62,222 bases of DNA, taken from Streptosporangium carneum. GTDB lineage: Bacteria > Actinomycetota > Actinomycetes > Streptosporangiales > Streptosporangiaceae. Made by a program: the position numbers and the translations under genes. Positions within the stretch are counted from its first letter, which is position 1. Every line of letters begins with the position of its first letter. The notes beneath the pieces are model-generated. The model did no database searches. It saw only the letters and a list, made by a program, of their open reading frames with translations, and had not been told where the DNA came from. Below, one piece after another: positions 38,644 to 46,854 of this stretch. Location: assembly GCF_027922005.1 (NCBI RefSeq), contig NZ_BSEV01000009.1:1-62222 (forward strand), in the 5' to 3' direction.

Positions 38644-39129
38644 TCAGGCCCTCTCGTCCGCGTGGTCGGCGGAGGCGGTCGCGAACTGCGCCCAGACCGC
38701 GTGACCGGTGGCCGGAGCGCCCCGGTGGCCCGCCTTCGAGGCCAGCGCGGCGATCAGGTCGAGGCCCCGGCCCCGCTCCGCGAACGGGTCGGCCCGCTCG
38801 CGGTGCCCGAACTCGGGCACGCCGCCCAGGCCGTGGTCGTGAACGGTGACCCGGACGGTCGCCGCCTTGCGGACGACCTCGACGACGAAGACGCCGTGCG
38901 GCCGCCCGCTGGCGGTATGGGCGACCGCGTTGGCGGCGAGTTCGGCGACGGCCTGCTCCGCGTCGTCGCGGCAGGAGGAGTCCGCGAGAAGGAACCTGAC
39001 GAACTGCCGCGCCCTGGGCACCTGGTCCAGGCGTCCGGGGAAGGTCCGCCTCCAGGTCAGCCCGGAGGGAAACAGTCGCAGCATCGCGTCGATCATCTCC
39101 GGAGCCACCTCGTTCCAGGTAACGGCCAT
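38644..39129 (-). CDS. RsbW-like ATP-binding protein (anti-sigma factor kinase type)
   Basis: 161 residues of the HATPase_c_2 (RsbW/SpoIIAB-like) type. N box AEQAVAELAANAVAHTA, G1 box VHDHGLGGVPEF and G2 box ERGRGLDLIAALASKAGH are present. Actinomycetes have dozens of these; most work with HTH regulators or anti-sigma antagonists encoded next to them. It is transcribed away from the HTH-TPR gene, 228 bases distant, so the two may be a functional pair. ATG 39129 is preceded by GGAACGAGGTGG-like purines. Confidence 0.82.
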   Translation of the reverse strand: MAVTWNEVAPEMIDAMLRLFPSGLTWRRTFPGRLDQVPRARQFVRFLLADSSCRDDAEQAVAELAANAVAHTASGRPHGVFVVEVVRKAATVRVTVHDHGLGGVPEFGHRERADPFAERGRGLDLIAALASKAGHRGAPATGHAVWAQFATASADHADERA

Positions 39130-39357
39130 GGATCATCTCCCGAGGAGAAGGAATGCGTCACCGGAACCGTGGCGCACGCCTCCGGCTCCGATAACCCCCT
39201 GTGAAACCTTCGGGACCACTCCACAGGAAAACCGCTCTGACCTGCGGCTATGTCTCACTGAATGGGGCGGGCATCCCTGTTTTCACAGTGATCGTCATTA
39301 TGTGTGACCAGACGATTACCATTCGTATGGGCTCGTGGAGATCGGAAAGGGGCGACG

Positions 39358-40941
39358 ATGTCAGGTGAGGGCTACCGGATCCTGCTCGACTGCAGGCGGC
39401 GTGCCAGAGCGTTGCGGGCTCGCTCCTTCACCTTCGACCAGATCGCCGACGTGCTGTCCCTGGACCACGCGGTCAGCCCCTTGCGCCTGTACCGCTACGC
39501 GCACGGCCGCACCGCCTCCGACGTCGTGACCGTCTTCAACGACCTCGACCCGGCGGGCGCCGCGTCCCTGCGCGAGGCTCGGCTGTACGACTACGAGGCC
39601 TGGCCCGACGGCGGGCGCAGGCCCTCGGCCAGAACGATCGCGACCTTCGCCCGGATCTACCAGACCGCCGCCTGCCGCCTGCTGCCGGAGGAGGCCTACG
39701 CCTCCTACGACGTACGCGACCGCGACCTCCTCGACCGCGCCGACCACCGCCATCTCGACCCCTGTCAGAGTTCTCACCGGCACGGCCATGTCCGGCAGGC
39801 GTCCGCCCGTGACACCATGCGGGCGGAAACGGGTTCAGGGGGGATCGCCGCCCGAGGGCCCGCGCACTACGCCGAACTGCTGCGCGCGCTGAGCGCCGAG
39901 GAGGCCGACGTGAGACGACGCGAGTTGCTCTTCGAGCTGGCCCTGGTCCTCGGCGGCACTCCCGCGCTGGGCCTGCTGCGCCACCTCACCCCGCTGGAGC
40001 GGGAACGGCTCGTCGCCACGGCCGGGCAGCGGGCCCCGGTCGACAGCGACGCGATCGGCCTGCTGGAAAAGCTCATGAACCGGCTGTGGGGCATGGACGA
40101 GCGCCTTGGGCCCGCACAGGTGCTGCCGGTCGCCGAGGCCAAGCGCGCCCTCGTCGGCGACCTGCTCAAACAGGCCTCTCTCACCCCGGATCTTCGTGAC
40201 CGCCTGCTCCGCCTCTACTGGAACCTGTCCCTCATGACCGGCTGGAGCCACTTCGACCTCACGGACTACGCGGGTGCCTCCCGCCGATACAACGAGGGAC
40301 TGGCGGCGGCCCACGAACTGGGCGCCCCCGCTCTCATCGCCCACCTGCACGGCCTGCTGGCCTACATGGCACTGCACCAGAGACGGCCCAGCGTCGCGTT
40401 GGACCACGCCTTCGCCGCCGAGGGGTGGGCGAAGGAGAGCGGCCACCCCCTGCAGCAGGCGGCGGCCTCCATCCAGCTCGCCAGGGCGCTCTCCAGGGTC
40501 AAGCGTGACGAAGGCGCCCTGCGCCTCATCGACCGTGCCGCCCACCTGGCGGGCAGAGGGCGGAGCGGCCCCGTTTTCCAGCATCTCGGCTGGCTCACCC
40601 CGGACTGCGTCCCCTCCTACGGGATCTTCTGTCTCCTCGAACTCAACCGGCCGGACCAGGTGCTGGCCGAGGTGAGACAGCGGCTCGCGACGATGGACTC
40701 CAACTTCGTCCGGGAACGGGGCCTTCTGCAAGCCGAATGCGCCACCGCGCTCGTCCAGAAGCGGGAGATCGTCGCCGCCGCCGAGATGATCGGCGAGGCC
40801 GCGCAGGTCACCGCGACGCACAGCTCCGCCCGTCTCGTCCAGTCCGTACGGCAGGCCCGCGCCCGGCTCGACCCCTGGGCCGACAACCGGCATGTCCGGG
40901 ACCTGGACGAACGCCTCCGCACGCTCTCCGTCACCGGCTGA
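39358..40941 (+). CDS. HTH regulator with TPR-like C-terminal domain
   Basis: About 527 residues. The first 110 look DNA-binding (ILLDCRRRARALRARSFTFD, IADVLSLDHAVSPLRLYRYA, RPSARTIATFARIYQTAACR). A variable linker follows, and residues 180-527 are helical repeats of TPR type (YAGASRRYNEGLAAAHELGA, HQRRPSVALDHAFAAEGWAK). ATG 39358 has AAAGGGG at five bases; the frame stays open to 39304 without a site. Proteins of this layout in actinomycetes are often next to RsbW-like kinases, as here, but their role is not established. Confidence 0.75.
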   Translation: MSGEGYRILLDCRRRARALRARSFTFDQIADVLSLDHAVSPLRLYRYAHGRTASDVVTVFNDLDPAGAASLREARLYDYEAWPDGGRRPSARTIATFARIYQTAACRLLPEEAYASYDVRDRDLLDRADHRHLDPCQSSHRHGHVRQASARDTMRAETGSGGIAARGPAHYAELLRALSAEEADVRRRELLFELALVLGGTPALGLLRHLTPLERERLVATAGQRAPVDSDAIGLLEKLMNRLWGMDERLGPAQVLPVAEAKRALVGDLLKQASLTPDLRDRLLRLYWNLSLMTGWSHFDLTDYAGASRRYNEGLAAAHELGAPALIAHLHGLLAYMALHQRRPSVALDHAFAAEGWAKESGHPLQQAAASIQLARALSRVKRDEGALRLIDRAAHLAGRGRSGPVFQHLGWLTPDCVPSYGIFCLLELNRPDQVLAEVRQRLATMDSNFVRERGLLQAECATALVQKREIVAAAEMIGEAAQVTATHSSARLVQSVRQARARLDPWADNRHVRDLDERLRTLSVTG

Positions 40942-41281
40942 GGCCCGCCCGGATCGGCCTCCCGGACGCCTGGCGCGATCCACCTCCCCTTCCGTGCCGG
41001 GAAGGGGGTCGTGCCGCAGACGTAGAAGGCCACCTCGTCGCCCGTACATCAAACTTGTGCCTATTTATTCACTTTTGTCTATATAAGTGAACTTTTGGCT
41101 AGACGGATGGAGGGGGCAGGGGTGCTCCGGGTAGGCAGGAGAGAAGGGCGGGGACAACTGGGCGTCCGATCCGCCCGATCCGCTCGAACGCCGGGCCGCC
41201 GGTTTCGCCGGGTCGCCGGGTCGCCGCGAGGCCAGGGGCGACCAGAGGGGAGCCGGGGCGCGGAGACGAGAGGAGCCGGAC
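40942..41281. other. Intergenic region with AT-rich promoter island
   Basis: 340 bases without a gene. The only standing-out part is 41040-41100, which is strongly AT-rich and holds the inverted repeat described separately, plus TTGTGC (41055) and TATATA (41080) that could form a promoter with a rather long 19-base spacer. The rest is ordinary GC-rich sequence. Confidence 0.5.
41068..41091. promoter_or_regulatory. Inverted repeat in AT-rich island upstream of DUF7144 gene
   Basis: TTCACTT and AAGTGAA are perfect 7-base arms separated by TTGTCTATAT. A direct repeat ACTTTTG (41071, 41091) overlaps both arms. The TATATA -10 candidate lies between them, so a dimeric repressor could block this promoter. 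No regulator gene is adjacent. Confidence 0.45.
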
Positions 41282-41854
41282 ATGGCAGATCCACGTCACG
41301 CACGACCGCAGGACTCCCAGGACCGGCCGCCGCAGCCGACCCCGCCCCAGCCGCGTCAGGGGTCGCCGCGAACGCCGACGCCACCGGCGCCGGGACCGAC
41401 GGCGCAGGCGGCGTCGGCTCCGGAGCGGCCGGCGGAGCCCGAGCCCACCGCCTGGATCGGCTGGGTGATGTTCGCCGGCCTCACGATGATCGTCGTAGGA
41501 GGTTTCCAGGCCGTGATGGGCCTGGTGAGCATCTTCAACACCGACTTCTACCTCATCATCGCCAACAAGCTGGCGGTCCCCGCCGACTACACCACCTGGG
41601 GGTGGACTCACCTGATCATGGGAGGCGTCGTCGCCGTCATCGGCGTCGCCCTCATGGCGGGCACGACGTGGGGGCGGGTGGCCGGAGTCGTCGTCGCGGC
41701 CCTCCAGGCGATCGTCAACTTCGCCTGGTTCCCCGCCTACCCGCTCTGGGCGATCATCGTCATCGTCGTCGACATCCTGGTGATCTACGCGCTGGCCGTC
41801 CACGGCGGGGAGATGAAGACGTACAACGCGAGACGCGACAGCCGGCGCATCTGA
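41282..41854 (+). CDS. DUF7144-type four-helix membrane protein
   Basis: 190 residues. The first 60 are Pro/Gln-rich and cytoplasmic. Four transmembrane helices follow: WIGWVMFAGLTMIVVGGFQA, WGWTHLIMGGVVAVIGVALM, VAGVVVAALQAIVNFAWFPA and LWAIIVIVVDILVIYALAVH. The pattern with FYLIIANKLAVPADYTTWGW between helices 1 and 2 is typical of a widespread actinobacterial family (DUF7144), unknown in function. ATG 41282 has GAGGAG at seven bases. Confidence 0.85.
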   Translation: MADPRHARPQDSQDRPPQPTPPQPRQGSPRTPTPPAPGPTAQAASAPERPAEPEPTAWIGWVMFAGLTMIVVGGFQAVMGLVSIFNTDFYLIIANKLAVPADYTTWGWTHLIMGGVVAVIGVALMAGTTWGRVAGVVVAALQAIVNFAWFPAYPLWAIIVIVVDILVIYALAVHGGEMKTYNARRDSRRI

Positions 41855-41972
41855 ACCCGGGGTCACCGCGGTCCGGCCGGGCCGGCCCCCGTAGCACGGA
41901 GAGGCGTGGCGCCGACGCGAGTCGGGCGGGGTGCTCGGCCCTGCCGCGGGTCCCCGCCGCAGGAGCGGGCGG

Positions 41973-42488
41973 ATGAGCGTCAGGGAGGCCGCCGCCGGGC
42001 CGCGCGTCGTGGCCATGACGGCCGAGCACGCCGACCAGGTACTGGCGATCTACCGGCTCGGTGTCGACGAAGGCCAGGCCACCTTCGAGACCGGCGTGCC
42101 GGCCTGGGAGCGCTTCGACGCGTCGAAGCTTCCCGGTCACCGGCACGTCGCCCTGGACGAGGCCGGGCGGGTGCTCGGCTGGGCGGCGGCGGCCGCGGTC
42201 TCCGACCGGCAGGCCTACGCCGGGGTGGTGGAGCACTCGGTCTACGTCCATCCCGACGCCCGCCGCCGGGGTGTCGCCACCGCCCTGCTCCGCGCGCTGA
42301 TCGCCTCGACCGAGGCGGCGGGGGTCTGGACGATCCAGGCCGGGATCTTCCCCGAGAACACCGCCGGCCTGGCCCTGCACGCCCGCCTCGGATTCCGGGT
42401 GGTCGGCACCAGGACGCGCATCGGGCGTCACCACGGCGTGTGGCGCGACGTCGTCCTGGTCGAACGCCGCAGCCCTGTCGTCTCCTGA
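41973..42488 (+). CDS. GNAT N-acetyltransferase, phosphinothricin acetyltransferase-like
   Basis: 171 residues with one GNAT domain. The acetyl-CoA loop is VHPDARRRGVATALLRALI, and ENTAGLALHARLGFRVVGTR with HHGVWRDVVLVERR are typical of the Pat/Bar/MddA subgroup that acetylates phosphinothricin or methionine sulfone/sulfoximine. The natural substrate cannot be told from sequence. ATG 41973 has AGGAG at seven bases. It stands alone in the accessory block. Confidence 0.88.
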   Translation: MSVREAAAGPRVVAMTAEHADQVLAIYRLGVDEGQATFETGVPAWERFDASKLPGHRHVALDEAGRVLGWAAAAAVSDRQAYAGVVEHSVYVHPDARRRGVATALLRALIASTEAAGVWTIQAGIFPENTAGLALHARLGFRVVGTRTRIGRHHGVWRDVVLVERRSPVVS

Positions 42489-42786
42489 GGGCACGCCCGA
42501 GTCTTCGACGGTCCGAGCAGCCGGGGGAGGGCTGTGCCGGTCGGTGCTGCTCGGGGACCGGTAAGGAACGTGCCGGTACTGAGCTCCAAACAGCGTTGAT
42601 CTTGTTGTGATCTGCCTGGTCAGTGCTGGACGGCCATGACGTGCCCCTCCACGATGAGCTCGCGGAGGAGTTCGTCGAAGGCGCCGAACATGGGGAACCG
42701 CAGATGCCCCGACGGCGTGGATGTGTCGATTTCAGAAGCCCTCTGGGTAGACGTCAGAAGTCATCTGCAACGGGGCACATGTCAGA
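42489..42786. other. Intergenic region with a possible coding remnant
   Basis: About 300 bases with no complete gene. On the minus strand, from about 42760 to 42620, a frame without its own start encodes MFGAFDELLRELIVEGH and ends in a stop. It looks protein-like and may be the C-terminal remnant of a lost gene, but it is too short to identify. Confidence 0.3.
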
Positions 42787-42975
42787 TCAGCGCTTGAGAG
42801 CCCGATACTTCTTGAGCAGAGCGGTGATCCGCTCGTAGTTCGCGTCGCCGTTCAGCTCGGTCAGCAAGTCGTCGGGGCACAACTCGTAGAGATCTCCCCA
42901 CCATCGGCGTGCCTTGGCGTCCCAGATCCGATAGCCACCCGGCACTCCTCTGGCCACATACCGTCTTCTACTCAC
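42787..42975 (-). CDS. Small uncharacterised protein
   Basis: 62 residues, basic and Trp/Tyr-rich. GTG 42975 is preceded by CGGAGGCAGTCA, a good ribosome site, which supports translation. GGYRIWDAKARRWWGDLYEL followed by LLTELNGD resembles a group of short actinomycete proteins that I have seen beside small regulatory genes, but I know no function for it. The 328 bases upstream, to 43302, hold no other gene I can support apart from the 5' region of the DUF6461 gene. Confidence 0.55.
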   Translation of the reverse strand: MSRRRYVARGVPGGYRIWDAKARRWWGDLYELCPDDLLTELNGDANYERITALLKKYRALKR

Positions 42976-43302
42976 TGACTGCCTCCGAGCCGTTGTCCTC
43001 GGGGGTGTAGCCGCAACGTCGTGGTCTGCAAGGGTAACGTTCGGCCCCCTTCGGCGGACAGTTCACCGGGTCACCCTTATGAGACGGCATCCACACAGGT
43101 CGCGTCCGCCCGCTCTTCGAGATCGGGGGTGTCCGATGACCGATCTCCTGACGGAGGCCGTCCGCGTCTCGTCCGTCGTCCCGAATCCGAGGTGAAGTTC
43201 CCGGGCCGGACGCGCGACGAGCCGATCCTTCCTGCCGTCGGGGATGTCGGATCCGCCTGCCATACTCACCGCGATCATGAAAGGGAAGAACCGGGGAGAT
43301 CG

Positions 43303-44583
43303 ATGCGCAAGATCATGCCCGCGGATTACGCGTGGGAGAACGACTGGCCGGAGGAGATCTACACCGTCACCTTCGTCCGCGGCCTGGACGAGCGCGAGAC
43401 GCTCCGGCGATTCGGCGTGGCCGACGACAACATCCATCCAGCGGACGACGAGGAGGTCATGGAGCGCGTCGAGGAGACCGACGGCTGCTGCGACATGCTG
43501 CTGGTGACCCGGGCCGGCGACTGGACGATCGCTTTCGAGTACAGCGGCTGGGAGGGGACCCGGCCTGAGACCCTGCGCGAGCTGACCCGCAACGGCGGTG
43601 AGGCCGTCTCTGTCATGCGCCACAACTACGCGACGCACGACTTCACCCACGCCGCGGACGGCCGGATCCGGACGGCCTTTCGCCCGCAGACGCCCCAGGA
43701 GCGCTGGGGCAGCCACCCCGACGCGTTGAACGAGGACATGCGCGAGCTGGGCCTGGAACCCGAACCGGATGAGGAGTTCCCATACGTGTCCGGCTCCGTT
43801 CCTGCGGCCCTCGCCCTGGCCAGTCGTATCTGCGGGGTGCTGTTCACCCCCGCACTGCTGGACGGGCCGCTGCTGGGCGGGGTCATCACCGACCCGGTTC
43901 CCGACGATCCCCGGGAAGGTGACCCGCTCGCCAGGCACGGCCTGCGGGCCTTCGACCGGAAGCTCGCCGAGGCCATCGACGACGCCTCTCCTGACCTCCA
44001 GCGGCGGGCCGCGGTCGCCGAAGCCCGCCGCCAGTGTGAGCTGGCCGGCGTGGCCGACCATCCGGTGCTCGCCGCCGCGCTGGCTTCGGCCGAGCGGGGC
44101 GAGACGAGGCCGGTCGGGCACGACTCCCCGCTCGCCGAGCTCATCCGCGGCTACGAGTCGGAGCTGACCGGCCATCCGATCGACGGGGCCACCGGCGAGT
44201 GGACGGCGAACCCGGCCGCGGATCCGCATCGCTCCCCGGGTGACAGGCGCCCCATCTTCTCCGTCGATACCGGGACCGGCATGCCGGCCTGCCCGAGCTG
44301 CAGGTGGCATCACCGCCCGGGCGAAGCGGAGCGGGAGGCGGTCCGGCCGCGCTGGCAGGCGGTGACGTCAGTACGCCACGCCCTGTCACCCGACGCCAGG
44401 AGGGCCGCCTACAGCACCCACTTCGCCCTGGTCCACGGGGGGCAGGTCATGGCCGACCCCGACCACGCGGCGGCCGTCACCGCGACGCTGCGCGCAGCCT
44501 CGCCACAGCGGACCCCCGATCCTGCGGATCAGGACAGGAAACGCGTGGCGGACGCGGGCTCACTCGACCCCCACGGCCCGTGA
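43303..44583 (+). CDS. DUF6461-type protein, long form
   Basis: About 426 residues. The N-terminal 180 fit DUF6461: IYTVTFVRGLDERETLRRFG, then CCDMLLVTRAGDWTIAFEYS, then VMRHNYATHDFTHAADGRIR. The rest, ending with a Cys-x2-Cys segment (MPACPSCRWHH) and an acidic Ala-rich tail, I do not recognise. DUF6461 is an actinomycete family without known function; its fold class resembles SMI1-type immunity proteins only in a loose way. ATG 43303 is preceded by GGGGAG; ATG 43315 is a possible alternative. A second member follows on the same strand. Confidence 0.7.
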   Translation: MRKIMPADYAWENDWPEEIYTVTFVRGLDERETLRRFGVADDNIHPADDEEVMERVEETDGCCDMLLVTRAGDWTIAFEYSGWEGTRPETLRELTRNGGEAVSVMRHNYATHDFTHAADGRIRTAFRPQTPQERWGSHPDALNEDMRELGLEPEPDEEFPYVSGSVPAALALASRICGVLFTPALLDGPLLGGVITDPVPDDPREGDPLARHGLRAFDRKLAEAIDDASPDLQRRAAVAEARRQCELAGVADHPVLAAALASAERGETRPVGHDSPLAELIRGYESELTGHPIDGATGEWTANPAADPHRSPGDRRPIFSVDTGTGMPACPSCRWHHRPGEAEREAVRPRWQAVTSVRHALSPDARRAAYSTHFALVHGGQVMADPDHAAAVTATLRAASPQRTPDPADQDRKRVADAGSLDPHGP

Positions 44584-44741
44584 GCGACATCCGGCTCCCG
44601 TCTCCGAAAGGCGGCGGTCCTCCCGCGGGCCTTCACGGCGCGAGCGCCCGGTCCCGGAATCGCACGGGCGGTCACGCTCCTCCCGGTCCTCCGCGAAGAT
44701 CTTCCTCGGCCCGCTCGACGACGACGAAAAGAGACCACCAC

Positions 44742-45407
44742 ATGGATGGCCGACGGTCCTCGGCCGCTGAGGTGTACAGGCACTATCGGCGGCTTGTCGG
44801 CGAGCCCGTGCCACCCGCACTGGATGTGGCGTTGTGCTGGACGGTCGTCGTCCCCAACGCCGGCGCGGTGCCTCTCACCGTGGAAGACGTCGGTACCCGA
44901 TTGAGCGGGGGCGCCGGGCACGAGGTCCACGAAGCGGCCGGCCTCGACGTCGTCGACCTGCCCGACCACCGCCTGAATCCGCCTCCGGTGGCCGTGGACC
45001 GGGCCGGGTCAGCGATCGTCTTGTACGGGCTCGACCATCTCGGAGTGCCTCCTGCGGTGACTCGGTCCCTGAGCGCGAACGCCCGCGTCTACAACGCCTG
45101 GTGGAACGTCAACTGCGTGAACCATCTGTCCCTCGCCGTCGACGGCGAGGTTCTCCTGTCGATCGACGGGCTGTTCCCCGGGCGCCCCGAGGACCACCCG
45201 AACCTGGCGTGGTGGCCGGAGTTGACGGCGATCAACGACTTCTTCCTCGACTACGAGGACACCGCCTGCACCGGGAGGGACGACAACTGGGACTGGCAGG
45301 CGGGCTTCCTGGCGGGCATCGAGTTGGCTACAGGGGTGCGGCTGGACCGCAGGTGGTTGAATGCGGAACATCCCTACCTGACCTTCTCAGGCCCTGTTGA
45401 GCACTGA
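44742..45407 (+). CDS. DUF6461-like protein, short form
   Basis: 221 residues. ALCWTVVVPNAGAVPLTVED, SAIVLYGLDHLG and VYNAWWNVNCVNHLSLAVDG, EVLLSIDGLFPGRPED run parallel to the N-terminal part of the gene upstream, so the two are probably paralogues. ATG 44742 has only a weak AAAGAGA site, and the frame is open upstream to 44304. It could be cotranscribed with the long form; 158 bases separate them. Confidence 0.6.
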   Translation: MDGRRSSAAEVYRHYRRLVGEPVPPALDVALCWTVVVPNAGAVPLTVEDVGTRLSGGAGHEVHEAAGLDVVDLPDHRLNPPPVAVDRAGSAIVLYGLDHLGVPPAVTRSLSANARVYNAWWNVNCVNHLSLAVDGEVLLSIDGLFPGRPEDHPNLAWWPELTAINDFFLDYEDTACTGRDDNWDWQAGFLAGIELATGVRLDRRWLNAEHPYLTFSGPVEH

Positions 45408-45534
45408 ACGCCCAAACTCGTTCGGCAGGCCTGTCCGGAGCGGCCGTCCCGTGGCATCCGGATCCGTTCGATCGCGCGAACCGAGCGCGGGCGAACTCGG
45501 GAAGCGGAGAGGCCGACCTCGTCCAGCAGTCGGC

Positions 45535-45660
45535 GGCGCACCGGTCAGCCTGATGGTCTTCGTGCCGGACGTCACCGGCTCCGCCGAGCGGGCCGTAGCC
45601 GCCGGAGCGGATGTCATCCGGCCGACGGAGACGCGGTTCCACGCAGAAGCCGGTGGCGAG
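45535..45660 (+). pseudogene. Remnant of a VOC/glyoxalase-like gene
   Basis: GAPVSLMVFVPDVTG and AVAAGADVIRPTETRFH match the central strand of VOC-superfamily proteins (GTPVSLHLYVDDVDAVF-type, AVAAGATVLRP). The usual C-terminal part (GDRxGxVxDPFGHxW) and the N-terminal half are absent, and the preceding sequence in frame is Arg/Pro-rich. So this is probably the decayed middle of a gene, cut by the convergent secreted-protein gene. Confidence 0.5.
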
Positions 45661-45665
45661 CCGGT

Positions 45666-46466
45666 TCAGTGCTGTTCGGTCTCGTCCCTCAGCGTGGTGC
45701 TCACCTTGCTCGCCGGGGGAGCCTTGACGGTGACCCTGCCGCCCCAGCCCGCGAAGCGGGTCTCGACGTTGATCGTCCTGCCCTCCCAGTCGTCGCTGTC
45801 GAACACGCCCGTGGCGCGCCACGAGGTGGTCAGACGCCTGGGGTGCCGGTCACGGTCCAGGGTGAGCCTGAAGGTCACCGCGGTCTTGTCGCTCGCCCGG
45901 ATCGGCAGCGTGGTCCGGAACCAGTGCGAGACCTCGGCGAGCTCGGCGAAGGTGACGGTTCCCGAGTAGACGCCGCCGGAGCGCTTGGCGTGCCTGAGGA
46001 GGGTGCCTAGGGTCGCGGGCTCGGCGGTGTTCACGATCTGGCCGAACCAGGCGCCCGCGTCGACGACGTCCTTGTCCGTCCTGTACCAGGTCTTGCCCTT
46101 CGGCAGCCGCGCGCCGTACGAGCCGCCGGAGACGTAGCTCGTGACGCCGATGCGGATCGTCCGCTGCGGGGCGAACCGGTCGCCGACCCACGCGGGCCGG
46201 TCGCCGGCCTTGGCGGCGGGCTTCGAGCTGATGTCCGAGGCGGCGACGCCGTCCTTGCCGAACTGGAAGGAGCCGGTGCGCCGCACGAGGGGGGTGCTTC
46301 CGCCGTCCTCGGTCACGGCGCTGAGGTCGGTGAACCTCACTCCCATGCTCGGCACGCCTCGGCTCTGCGCCGTCTCGGCGCCGCCGGTCGAGGAGGCCTG
46401 GGCGGCGGGTGCGAACGCGAGCGCGGCGGCCGCGGCGACCGAGACGCCGCCGATCAATCGTTTCAT
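45666..46466 (-). CDS. Secreted protein of unknown function
   Basis: 266 residues with a classic signal peptide (MKRLIGGVSVAAAAALAF, cut near PAAQASS). The mature part is beta-rich: SYVSGGSYGARLPKGKTWYR, VDAGAWFGQIVNTAEPATLG, GVYSGTVTFAELAEVSHWF and LTTSWRATGVFDSDDWEGR. This order resembles actinomycete lipoprotein-like sensor domains of LppX/LprG type (YfdX-like), but there is no lipobox Cys. ATG 46466 has GGGGAA at five bases. A 17-base palindrome precedes it. Confidence 0.75.
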   Translation of the reverse strand: MKRLIGGVSVAAAAALAFAPAAQASSTGGAETAQSRGVPSMGVRFTDLSAVTEDGGSTPLVRRTGSFQFGKDGVAASDISSKPAAKAGDRPAWVGDRFAPQRTIRIGVTSYVSGGSYGARLPKGKTWYRTDKDVVDAGAWFGQIVNTAEPATLGTLLRHAKRSGGVYSGTVTFAELAEVSHWFRTTLPIRASDKTAVTFRLTLDRDRHPRRLTTSWRATGVFDSDDWEGRTINVETRFAGWGGRVTVKAPPASKVSTTLRDETEQH

Positions 46467-46854
46467 GTGGGTTCCCCGTGATCTGTGCAGAGGGGGAAAT
46501 CCTGCCAGATATGGATCATCCATATCCATCCGATGAGCCGTGCCGATACCGCGCGAAGGATCTTCCCTGATTCCGGGCCTCGGCCGCCGATCCGCGAACC
46601 CGCCCCGAAGGCCCGCCCCCGGCCCCGCGGGCCGGCTTCCCCGCCGCCCGAGACCTTCATCGCGCCTGGTGGGCGGGGTGACGGCGGGCGGCGGTCCCGC
46701 GGCGGGCCGTCGTGTCCCGGGTCGTCGGCGGTCACCGAAAGCAGCCTCACCGTCACCCGCCATGACCGTGCATCCGGGGCCCTGACCGCCAACCGGCGTC
46801 CATGAAGCGCTGATTTCTGTGTAACTTCTCTTTTAGAGATCTTGGGGGAGAGAC
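46467..46854. other. Divergent intergenic region
   Basis: 388 bases between the secreted-protein gene (minus) and the first ATPase-LuxR gene (plus). It contains the palindrome at 46510-46526 near the minus-strand start. TGTAACTTCTCTTTTAGAG at about 46821-46840 could include the promoter of the plus-strand gene. I see nothing else. Confidence 0.5.
46510..46526. promoter_or_regulatory. Perfect 17-base palindrome upstream of secreted-protein gene
   Basis: ATATGGATCATCCATAT is symmetrical about the central C. It lies 44 bases upstream of the start codon of the secreted-protein gene, in an AT-rich patch, as an operator would. A partial second copy of the half-site (ATATCCAT) follows directly. The binding protein is unknown. 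Confidence 0.6.

Noticed and set aside
42620..42760. Minus-strand frame ending in FDELLRELIVEGH-type sequence.
   Set aside because: Protein-like but without a start codon or recognisable family; noted only within the intergenic entry.
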